A stretch of DNA of 19,980 bases from Bacteroidales bacterium UBA1711 (lineage in GTDB: Bacteria; Bacteroidota; Bacteroidia; Bacteroidales; P3), in the NCBI GenBank assembly GCA_002317325.1, contig DCJB01000104.1, positions 1 to 19,980 of the forward strand, written 5' to 3'. The position numbers were made by a program, and so were the translations under genes. Position 1 is the stretch's first letter. The number at the start of each line of letters is the position of its first letter. Under the pieces are notes generated by a model. The model saw only the letters and a program-made list of their open reading frames with translations. It had not been told where the DNA came from and did not search any database. Positions 1 through 5,608 of this stretch are shown in pieces.

Positions 1-427
1 GCAGGGCGAAGCCTGTCTGACGGGCAGCCATCACGTCGGCGTGGTCGCCGAAGATGGAGAGGGCCTGGGCGGCCAAGGCACGGGCGGAGACGTGGAAGAC
101 GCCGGGGAGGAGCTCGCCGGCAATCTTGTACATGTTGGGAATCATCAGGAGGAGGCCCTGAGAAGCGGTGTAGGTGGTGGTGAGGGCGCCGGCCTGGAGG
201 GAGCCGTGGACGGCACCGGCTGCGCCAGCCTCGGACTCCATCTCGACAACGCGGACGGTCTCGCCGAAGAGGTTCTTACGACCGCCGGCAGCCCACTCGT
301 CGATGTACTCGGCCATGGGGCTGGAGGGAGTGATGGGGTAGATGGCAGCGACCTCGCTGAACATGTAAGCCACATGAGCAGCAGCGCAATTGCCATCGCA
401 AGTCATGAATTTCTTTTCTTTAGACAT
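1..427 (-). CDS. nifJ: Pyruvate:ferredoxin (flavodoxin) oxidoreductase, N-terminal part
   Basis: This is the first 142 codons of the homodimeric pyruvate:ferredoxin oxidoreductase; the rest lies beyond the window edge. The enzyme decarboxylates pyruvate to acetyl-CoA with thiamine diphosphate and passes electrons through Fe-S clusters to ferredoxin, a central step of anaerobic metabolism. The translation begins MSKEKKFMTCDGNCAAAHVA. It carries the family's N-terminal signatures YPITPSSPMAEYIDEW (about residues 30-45), EMESEAGAAGAVHG (62-75, the thiamine-site glutamate region) and the stretch after TYTASQGLLLMIPNMYKIAGE. The start is the ATG at 427, preceded by an A-rich segment without a Shine-Dalgarno, as usual in this phylum. 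Only 80 bases separate it from the end of the broken restriction-modification remnant on the same strand, and I see no -7/-33 promoter in that gap. Identification is secure; the symbol follows common usage. Confidence 0.95.
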   Translation of the reverse strand, partial: MSKEKKFMTCDGNCAAAHVAYMFSEVAAIYPITPSSPMAEYIDEWAAGGRKNLFGETVRVVEMESEAGAAGAVHGSLQAGALTTTYTASQGLLLMIPNMYKIAGELLPGVFHVSARALAAQALSIFGDHADVMAARQTGFAL

Positions 428-507
428 TTTCTTGATATTTATGGATTAATGAATTATTTGTATTCTTTCATAATTAGCGTAATGCAGTTGAACTATCACC
501 TTCTTCC

Positions 508-986
508 TTATCTGAAACCAATTCGTTTTCTTGGTTTGGCGGGGTTTCCTCCCAGCTGGTCGAGGGCGTTATTGATGACCTCTATCTGTAGCGCAATCTC
601 ATAGTCTGCCTCATCCTACATAGGGTTGATGCGGTTTTGGTCGTGGAGGATTTCTTCTTTGTACTCAAGTTTGCACATAAATGCCTATGCGAATTGAGGA
701 ATGCCACAACTCTACTCTCAATCATAGAACCCAGAAGGGTGTTCAGGCTAAACAAATCTGTGGCAAGTATCCCTGAATAGGTATTATCAATTCTGCAATC
801 AGTTGGAAGTGACGGCAAAGCGACAGAACACAAACTGCTGATTAGTTTAAACCTCTTATCCGCTCTGTCAACAGTATAGTCATCCACGCAGAAAGGTCGC
901 ATTGATGAGTTATCAATATCGGTGAATGCCTTCCCCTCATCTGCCTCGTCAAAAGTGACACAAACGATTTCGTTTATTTTCTTCAT
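508..986 (-). pseudogene. Broken gene after the methyltransferase, probable restriction endonuclease remnant
   Basis: The gene starts at 986 in an ATGA overlap with the methyltransferase stop, so the two were translationally coupled. The first ~100 residues (MKKINEIVCVTFDEADEGKA onward, with DDYTVDRADKRFKLISSLCS and LATDLFSLNTLLGSMIESRV) read like a genuine globular protein. After FLNSHR the frame turns into low-quality Ser/Thr/Lys-rich sequence and stops at 582. The -1 frame takes over convincingly near 680 (CKLEYKEEILHDQNRINPM), hits a TAG at 616-618, then continues DEADYEIALQIEVINNALDQ to a TAA at 508. So one frameshift and one nonsense codon appear to have inactivated it. The position beside a DNA methyltransferase suggests a type II restriction endonuclease, but I recognise no PD-(D/E)xK site in what remains; the assignment is by context. 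A sequencing error could explain the shift, but less easily the extra stop. Confidence 0.6.
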
Positions 987-1990
987 ACGGCCATCATCAA
1001 TTCTAACTGGGACAATCTATTGCGGGCGCAGAGAAAAGTTTCCTCTGAAATCTCCGCCGAGTAACAAGAGCGTTGCAGTCGCTGACAGCATAGTGCAGTT
1101 GTGGCCAAACCCGCAAAAGGATCCCACACCACGTCATGCTCGTCTGACGAAGCATTTATGATGTATTCAACAATAGACATAGGCTTCTGATTAGAATGCA
1201 GAGATTTATTGCTGTCCGAAACCTTTAATCTTTCTCCTCCATGCAAGGCGGGCTGCCTCCAAACATTGGTGTACCCGTGCTGGTGATTCCATTTGGCACG
1301 CATGGAATCCCACAACTCTTCGGTCATTTCTTGCCCATCGATGGTAAAATATGGTCTCCCACTCGCTTCCCCATAAGTGTTCGCAAAGTCCGAAATCATC
1401 TTCATGGCATTAGCTGGGGGAAAGTACCACACATCATCCGCAGTAAAGTACTTCCATGTGGCGGCATTTCTAACACCACATGCCTGATTTGTCATATATA
1501 GCGGAAGTGAAGTTCGCTCCCATTCCTTCCTAAGCCATGACTGAATACTAACTCTTTCACCATCTTCGGTAATCATGCTCATCTGCTTCGTGTATCTGAC
1601 ACATATCTCTGTGACTACGGGGGCCTGCCTTATCGTCTTTGAGTTTACATTGCCAGCAACATGCCCTATGCCCTTATCCCAAATGAACGTCTGCTCGTAG
1701 TTCCACCCATTCACCTCTAATAGTTCGTGCATTCGTGCCCAACCAAGTTCCGTACCCCAAAACCAGAGCGTTGTATTTGGTTTCGCATATTTCGACCATG
1801 CCGCAATATGCGGGGCATAGGTTTTGGGAAGCATCTTAGTATCCTTTGGGTCTCCTGGAAACCCGCCGATTCCGTATGGTCCATCAACAAAAATCACTGT
1901 AGGAGCAGGCCACAACTCGTAGCACTCTAATGAATCTCTGTTTTCTAAAACGATTTTATCCCTGCCTATGAATTGAATAAAAGGTGTCAT
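983..1990 (-). CDS. Site-specific DNA methyltransferase (N6-adenine or N4-cytosine type)
   Basis: The 335-residue product transfers a methyl group from S-adenosylmethionine to an exocyclic amino group in a specific DNA sequence. Motif order is that of beta-class amino-methyltransferases: the catalytic motif IV comes first as VDGPYGIGGF (residues 35-44), a DGPY variant of the usual D/N/S-PP-Y/F/W. The target-recognition part lies in the middle, and motif X (HSNQKP, 265-270) and the AdoMet-binding motif I (DPFAGLATT, 290-298) are near the C-terminus. TLWFWGTELGW (74-84) follows the catalytic region. It is full length and uninterrupted. Its stop overlaps the start of the broken downstream gene. 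A promoter lies about 380 bases upstream, leaving a long leader. It probably protected DNA against that downstream enzyme and now acts as an orphan methyltransferase. The target sequence cannot be read from the protein. Confidence 0.85.
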   Translation of the reverse strand: MTPFIQFIGRDKIVLENRDSLECYELWPAPTVIFVDGPYGIGGFPGDPKDTKMLPKTYAPHIAAWSKYAKPNTTLWFWGTELGWARMHELLEVNGWNYEQTFIWDKGIGHVAGNVNSKTIRQAPVVTEICVRYTKQMSMITEDGERVSIQSWLRKEWERTSLPLYMTNQACGVRNAATWKYFTADDVWYFPPANAMKMISDFANTYGEASGRPYFTIDGQEMTEELWDSMRAKWNHQHGYTNVWRQPALHGGERLKVSDSNKSLHSNQKPMSIVEYIINASSDEHDVVWDPFAGLATTALCCQRLQRSCYSAEISEETFLCARNRLSQLELMMAV

Positions 1991-2360
1991 AGTGTAGTCA
2001 TCATTTCAACCACATTCATTACGCAATGCTCAAAAAGTTTCACCTGTATCCCCGCACCTAAACTGGCGATAGGAAGTCATTAATGGCAAAAACGAAAACA
2101 AGACTTTCTTTATTTACTTTCGGGCAGAAAAGGGAAATAGTCGGCGGGGGTGTCTTCTCTTTGGTGAACCATCTTAGACCGTGTGATGGTTCTCTTTTGC
2201 CATAACCTTGAAACATCTGAGAGGGTTGGTTGTTTATTTAATTGCTCTTTCGCTCCTTTATCGATTGCATTTGCATTTTTATTATATAGTGCAACAAAAC
2301 GCGACCAAATTGTACTTACACTCATTTTCAGAGTATTGCACAGGAAGGCGGTCGCTTTAT
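1991..2360 (-). other. Long leader of the methyltransferase transcript, with a small open frame
   Basis: About 370 bases lie between the inferred start site and the methyltransferase ATG. They hold a perfect 8-bp inverted repeat (2166-2192) and a 71-codon open frame (2110-2325, beginning MSVSTIWSRFVALYNKNANA) whose ATG is some 40 bases after the promoter. That small frame has no domain I recognise and shows no helix-turn-helix, so I do not call it a controller protein. A second frame in the same stretch, ending at 2058, reads coherently (KEKTPPPTISLF...) but lacks a start. The leader could be a decayed gene or regulatory RNA. Coding status is undecided. Confidence 0.3.
2166..2192 (-). promoter_or_regulatory. 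Perfect inverted repeat in the methyltransferase leader
   Basis: GAACCATC (2166-2173) and GATGGTTC (2185-2192) pair perfectly around an 11-base loop. No T-run follows on the minus strand, so it is not a standard terminator. It could be an RNA hairpin in the leader or a protein-binding operator for the R-M unit. Confidence 0.4.
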
Positions 2361-2367
2361 TATTTCA

Positions 2368-2399
2368 CAAAGGTAAGGACTTTTTTCGACTAATGCAAA
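2368..2399 (-). promoter_or_regulatory. Bacteroidota-type promoter for the methyltransferase unit
   Basis: On the minus strand TACCTTTG (2375-2368) matches the TAnnTTTG -7 element. TTTG (2399-2396) matches the -33 element with 20 bases between them, against the usual 19. Transcription would start near 2361 and run towards the methyltransferase. Confidence 0.65.
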
Positions 2400-2404
2400 A
2401 AATA

Positions 2405-2712
2405 GTTCGGGCGGCGGGGGACAGCGGGGGGACGGGAGAGACGGAATGACCGGGAGGGACGGAGAGGACGGGAAGGACGGGGGGGCGGAGAAACCGGGGA
2501 GACGGAGAAACCAGGAAGACGGAGAAACCAGGAGGGACGGAATGACCTGGAGGGACGGAGAGGACGGGAAGAACGGGAAGGACGGGGGGACAGGAGAAAC
2601 GGAATGACTGGGGGACGGAGAGGACGGGAAGAACGGGGGAAAGGACGGGGAGACGGAATGACCGGGAGGGCGGAGAGAACGGGGGAAAGGACGGGGGGCT
2701 GGGGGAGGAAAA
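2405..2712. repeat. Purine-rich degenerate minisatellite
   Basis: About 300 bases are composed of reshuffled short units such as GGACGGGAAG, GGACGGAGA, GGAGAAACC and GGAATGACC, so the plus strand is almost entirely G and A. Some units recur in the same order: the run GGAGGGACGGAGAGGACGGG occurs near 2453 and again, slightly altered, near 2550 and 2615. The open frame that crosses it on the minus strand is Pro/Ser/Arg-rich low complexity and is an artefact of the repeat. It separates the R-M unit from the sigma-factor unit. Confidence 0.85.
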
Positions 2713-2715
2713 GGG

Positions 2716-2737
2716 AAGCCGACCTGGGGGCCGGCTT
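2716..2737 (-). terminator. Hairpin terminator after the sigma-factor unit
   Basis: AAGCCG (2716-2721) pairs with CGGCTT (2732-2737) around a 10-base loop, and the minus strand continues CCCTTTT. It lies just after the stop of the small protein at 2743. Stem is short and the T-run modest. Confidence 0.5.
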
Positions 2738-2742
2738 GGGGA

Positions 2743-2907
2743 TTAGTTGAGATAGACTTTGAGGTTGGCGTCTCCTATGCGGATGTTTTGGCAACAGCGG
2801 GCATATTGGAGAATGTTGTGTACAACTTGCGGGGAGGGTTGTAGGGTTGTGCTTGCAGTTTCAAACGGTGTATCGTCGAAATTCAAAAAATCGTAGTCCT
2901 GCATCAT
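2743..2907 (-). CDS. Small conserved protein downstream of an ECF sigma factor
   Basis: A 54-residue product beginning MMQDYDFLNFDDTPFETAST and ending NIRIGDANLKVYLN. The C-terminal pattern PSPQVVHNILQYAR...V.LN resembles short proteins I recall immediately downstream of RpoE-like sigma factors in Bacteroides and relatives (typically P-S-x-x-x-V-x-N-I-L-N-F/Y-A-R near the C-terminus, ending LN). That comparison is from memory. It follows the sigma gene on the same strand with about 180 bases between and is closed by a hairpin at 2716-2737. The start chosen has AAGG a few bases upstream. The frame stays open without an ATG for another ~30 codons upstream (…SYFGQILLSEALANQPNVQL), so a longer protein with an unusual start, or a 5'-truncated gene, is possible. 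Function unknown; a regulatory partner of the sigma factor is one guess. Confidence 0.55.
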   Translation of the reverse strand: MMQDYDFLNFDDTPFETASTTLQPSPQVVHNILQYARCCQNIRIGDANLKVYLN

Positions 2908-3084
2908 ACGCGCCTTGATAAGTTGAACATTGGGTTGATTTGCCAGAGCCTCCGAGAGGAGAATCTGCCCAAAGTAACTCGGCGTGGCGTTTTTTATTGC
3001 GCGGTGAAATGTTAATTAACATTTATTTCGCCCACGTTGACGGGCGGGGGGCCGGAGGCGGCGGTGCGGAGGCGGGGGGAACTG

Positions 3085-3678
3085 TCAGAGCTCGATGTAG
3101 ATGTTGTGTTCTTGGGCCAGCCGCCGGAGGTTGATGATGGCGTAGCGCATACGGCCGAGGGCGGTGTTGATGCTCACGCCGGTGCGCTCGGCGATGTCCT
3201 TGAAGTCGCACTTTCCATAGTGGCGGAGGATGACGACGCGCCGCTGCTCGGGAGGGAGCATTTTCACAAGTTTGCGGATGTTGCTGTTGGTCTGCTTGCG
3301 CATGAGCAGCTGTTCGACGTTGTCGTCGTGGAGTTTGAGGGTGTCGATGATGTTGCAGTCGGGACGGTTGGGCACGATGGGCATACGGTTGTTTCGCCGG
3401 TAGTTGTCCACGATGAGGTTGTGGGCGATTCTCATCACCCAATGGATAAACTTGTTTTCCTCCTTGTAGCTGCCCGAATTGATGGTGGAGACGACTTTGA
3501 AGAAGGTGTCCTGAAAAATATCGTCTGCCACGTCCTTGTCCTTGACCACCGAGAAGATGTAGCTGTACACCTTGGACTGGTAGCGCTGGAGCAGGACATC
3601 GAAACTGGCACAGTCGCCTTGTTTGTACCTTTGAATCAGCTCGTTGTCAGATAGGGTCCTAACAGATTCGTCCGTCAT
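3085..3678 (-). CDS. ECF-type RNA polymerase sigma factor (RpoE-like)
   Basis: The 197-residue protein has the two-domain layout of extracytoplasmic-function sigma factors, which direct RNA polymerase to specific promoters. Region 2 is at about residues 22-92 (FDVLLQRYQSKVYSYIFSVV, then ADDIFQDTFFKVV and FIHWVMRIAHNLIVDNYRR). Region 4 is at about 135-190 (LPPEQRRVVILRHYGKCDFK, then the helix-turn-helix DIAERTGVSINTALGRMRYA). The linker holds no region 3. Its own promoter of Bacteroidota type lies at 3757-3787. No anti-sigma factor with a transmembrane helix is adjacent; the next gene downstream encodes only the 54-residue small protein. The regulon cannot be read from sequence. Start ATG at 3678 is the only one giving a complete region 2. 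Confidence 0.93.
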   Translation of the reverse strand: MTDESVRTLSDNELIQRYKQGDCASFDVLLQRYQSKVYSYIFSVVKDKDVADDIFQDTFFKVVSTINSGSYKEENKFIHWVMRIAHNLIVDNYRRNNRMPIVPNRPDCNIIDTLKLHDDNVEQLLMRKQTNSNIRKLVKMLPPEQRRVVILRHYGKCDFKDIAERTGVSINTALGRMRYAIINLRRLAQEHNIYIEL

Positions 3679-3756
3679 TTAATGCTTCGTTTTGGATTGA
3701 ACTGATAGTTGTGTTTCGATAGGTTGGCAGTTGGTTTTTATCTTAATTTCGAGGTG

Positions 3757-3787
3757 CAAAGGTACGCTTTTTTTTGCAATTGGCAAG
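3757..3787 (-). promoter_or_regulatory. Bacteroidota-type promoter of the sigma-factor gene
   Basis: On the minus strand TACCTTTG (3764-3757) is a -7 element. CTTG (3787-3784) sits at the -33 position, exactly 19 bases away and one mismatch from TTTG. The leader to the sigma ATG is about 70 bases. Confidence 0.7.
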
Positions 3788-3826
3788 TTTTCTACGAATA
3801 TTTTTTTGTTTTAGTATGCGGGGGCG

Positions 3827-3860
3827 AAAAAAAAGCCGCACCCGAGGGGCGAGGGTGCGG
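3827..3860 (-). terminator. Intrinsic terminator of the lipoprotein gene
   Basis: Read on the minus strand, CCGCACCC (3860-3853) pairs perfectly with GGGTGCGG (3843-3836), followed by C and eight T (3834-3827). This is the clearest rho-independent terminator in the window. It lies about 185 bases after the stop of the lipoprotein gene at 4045. Confidence 0.88.
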
Positions 3861-3898
3861 GGGCAAGGGGCGAGGGCGGGCGGGGAGGGGCAAGGAAG

Positions 3899-3935
3899 CA
3901 GTCGGGCGGCTGCGTCCAAGCGAACCGCCCGACTG
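3899..3935. repeat. Perfect 11-bp inverted repeat
   Basis: CAGTCGGGCGG (3899-3909) and CCGCCCGACTG (3925-3935) are perfectly complementary with a 15-base loop. It lies between the lipoprotein stop and the T-run terminator, so it would fold in the 3' end of that transcript. It could be a second, T-poor terminator or an RNA-stabilising hairpin. Confidence 0.65.
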
Positions 3936-4044
3936 GTGGGGCAAAAGAGTGTGGGAGAGAGTGGTGGCGGGAGAAATACAGGAGGCTGATAGGAGGCGTG
4001 AGCATCACCATAGACTCTCCGGGGAGCCGACGGCAGCGGCCGGC

Positions 4045-4962
4045 TCAGTCGTCATATTCGTACTCAGCAACGCGCTGGTAGTCGTGCGTCACGCCAGAAT
4101 AGACATAGCTGGTGGTCTCAACCATCTTGGTGGGGAAACCGATGCCGTTGTACTCGTAGGTGTACAGGTGGGTGTTCTTCAGGCCTTCTCTCGAATCGAC
4201 CAGCTTCACCACGTTGTTCCTGCTGAAGACAGAGCCTCCGGCAAACGACTCAACCCCGCTCACGAGGCCGTAGTACGGGCTGGTGCGGTCGTCGTAGTCC
4301 ATGGTGAGGACCGATGTGGTCACATGCCAATCCATGACGCTGGGGACTACGAGTTTCACCACGTTGAAGCGGTCCCACTCGTAGGAAACGGTGACCGCGA
4401 CGCCGCTTTTTGCCTCTGCGGGGGCTTGCGCCAGTGCCTCCTCGGCGATCTGCGCGGCCTGCTCGGTCGGGAATAACTTCACGCCTTGGGGCAGCTTGAT
4501 GTTCTTGCTCATGGCAACATCGGCGTCAAACTGCAAGGTTGCGGAGCTGACAAGCCCCTCGTCATAGTCAAACGTAATCCTACCCACATCTTCCCCATTG
4601 ACATACAGGTCAATGCGTTTGAACTCCTTTCCGCTGTATGAGAAGTCCCAATAGGCGTTCTGCTCGGGAATGCTCACCTTGGCGAGGCGTTCTCCCCTGT
4701 AGGAGTACTGCTCGGTCCGCACCACGTCGCCTTTCTCGTTGAAATGTTCGACTTTTGTCAGAAATTTGCCATTCCAGGTCCACCGCTGCCGCATATATCT
4801 TCCGACAGTGTCGGCCGTTCCGTCGGAGGCCTTGTGATAGACGGAGTAATAAATCTTGTGGATTTTCTCGTCGGGCAGATAATAGCCGGCTCGGTCCTTC
4901 TTGCAGGACGATGTGCCGAGCAGCGCGATGGCTGCCAGCAGCAAAAACGTAACTTTTTTCAT
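4045..4962 (-). CDS. Lipoprotein of unknown function (DUF4595-like)
   Basis: The 305-residue protein starts MKKVTFLLLAAIALLGTSSC: a lysine-containing n-region, a hydrophobic stretch and a lipobox ending at Cys20, so it is exported and lipidated. The remainder is rich in short beta-strand motifs of the form YSYRG..LAKV, FDYDEGLVSSA, MDYDD, YTYEYNGIGFPTKMVE and ends EYEYDD. This resembles Bacteroidota lipoproteins of the DUF4595 kind, built of RHS-like strand repeats; the family call is from memory. I take the start at 4962 rather than an in-frame ATG 16 codons upstream, because only this gives a proper signal peptide directly at the N-terminus. It has a strong terminator downstream (3827-3860). 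No clear -7/-33 promoter is visible upstream, where the tRNA operon ends. Function unknown. Confidence 0.85.
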   Translation of the reverse strand: MKKVTFLLLAAIALLGTSSCKKDRAGYYLPDEKIHKIYYSVYHKASDGTADTVGRYMRQRWTWNGKFLTKVEHFNEKGDVVRTEQYSYRGERLAKVSIPEQNAYWDFSYSGKEFKRIDLYVNGEDVGRITFDYDEGLVSSATLQFDADVAMSKNIKLPQGVKLFPTEQAAQIAEEALAQAPAEAKSGVAVTVSYEWDRFNVVKLVVPSVMDWHVTTSVLTMDYDDRTSPYYGLVSGVESFAGGSVFSRNNVVKLVDSREGLKNTHLYTYEYNGIGFPTKMVETTSYVYSGVTHDYQRVAEYEYDD

Positions 4963-5080
4963 GAGGTTTGAGTGTATTTTTTTCCTAACGCAACGCAAGA
5001 GCCGCGGCATTAGTATGCGACGGCGAAAAAAACGAAGGGGGGAGAAGAAGCCGGCACCCTGGGCGGTTTGGCGGCACGAG

Positions 5081-5108
5081 AAAGGCCTGCCCTATCGGAC
5101 AGGCCCTT
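5081..5108 (-). terminator. Terminator hairpin of the tRNA-Ala operon
   Basis: On the minus strand AAGGGCCTG (5108-5100) pairs over nine positions, one of them G-U, with CAGGCCTTT (5089-5081). The minus strand then reads CTCG, so the T-run is the end of the stem itself. It lies a few bases after the CCA end of the first listed tRNA. Confidence 0.65.
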
Positions 5109-5114
5109 GGGGGG

Positions 5115-5190
5115 TGGTGGAGTATACCGGGCTCGAACCGGTCACCTTTAGATTGCGAACCTAACGCTCTACCAAATGAGCTAATACCCC
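5115..5190 (-). tRNA. tRNA-Ala (anticodon CGC)
   Basis: A full cloverleaf is readable on the minus strand: acceptor GGGGTAT/ATACTCC with the G3-U70 pair that marks alanine, D-stem GCTC/GAGC, anticodon stem TTAGG/TCTAA with loop TTCGCAA, and T-stem ACCGG/CCGGT with loop TTCGAGC. A CCA end is encoded. Anticodon CGC reads GCG. It is the second gene of a two-tRNA unit. Confidence 0.93.
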
Positions 5191-5235
5191 GTGACGTTCT
5201 AACAAAAAAGGGCCGTAGATAGCGACCCTCTCTTG

Positions 5236-5309
5236 TGGAGTATATCGGAGTCGAACCGATGACCTTTTGACTGCCAGTCAAACGCTCTAGCCACCTGAGC
5301 TAATACCCC
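5236..5309 (-). tRNA. tRNA-Ala (anticodon GGC)
   Basis: The minus strand gives acceptor GGGGTAT/ATACTCC with G3-U70, D-stem GCTC/GAGC, anticodon stem TTTGA/TCAAA with loop CTGGCAG, and T-stem ATCGG/CCGAT with loop TTCGACT. Anticodon GGC reads GCC/GCU. The discriminator A is followed by CAAG, so CCA is not encoded here, unlike its neighbour 45 bases downstream. First gene of the pair. Confidence 0.93.
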
Positions 5310-5332
5310 ATTGTTTCTCTCGAAATCGGGTG

Positions 5333-5363
5333 CAAAGGTACGACTATTTTTCCATACGGCAAT
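5333..5363 (-). promoter_or_regulatory. Bacteroidota-type promoter of the tRNA-Ala operon
   Basis: On the minus strand TACCTTTG (5340-5333) is the -7 element. ATTG (5363-5360) sits at the -33 position, 19 bases away and one mismatch from TTTG. It faces the tRNA-Ala(GGC) gene, whose 5' end is about 24 bases downstream. Confidence 0.72.
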
Positions 5364-5581
5364 GTTTTTTTTGCAATTTCTTTTTTAAACGCTGGATTTC
5401 AGAAGAATATTTTTTCTGTTCGGATAGGTCGGCAGCCGTTTTCTGCTCCACTGCCGACCCCTGTTTGAGGGAATTTGCCCTGCTTTCAGACACGTTGTGC
5501 GGGAGCCGCCTCCACAGTGCGAGAAATGGAGGGGCGGGGGAAAATTTTGGCGGCGCGGCCGTCGGTATGGGAAAGGTTTCG

Positions 5582-5589
5582 TATCTTTG
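5582..5589 (+). promoter_or_regulatory. -7 promoter element of the radical SAM gene
   Basis: TATCTTTG matches TAnnTTTG. No TTTG is found at the expected -33 spacing. The element is only about 20 bases before the ATG at 5609, implying a very short leader. Confidence 0.45.
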
Positions 5590-5597
5590 CGCCGCCA

Positions 5598-5604
5598 AAG
5601 GAGG
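5598..5604 (+). promoter_or_regulatory. Strong Shine-Dalgarno site of the radical SAM gene
   Basis: AAGGAGG lies four bases before the ATG at 5609 and decides that start over in-frame upstream codons. Such a perfect site is unusual in this phylum, where most starts in the window have only A-rich sequence. Confidence 0.7.
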
Positions 5605-5608
5605 AGAA

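Noticed and set aside
41..604. 187-codon plus-strand open frame at the window start
   Set aside because: It is the antisense of nifJ, whose protein signatures are clear on the minus strand.
2390..2794. Long minus-strand open frame with Pro/Ser/Arg-rich translation
   Set aside because: It is the reverse reading of the purine-rich minisatellite and partly overlaps the small conserved gene in another frame; composition is wholly explained by the repeat.
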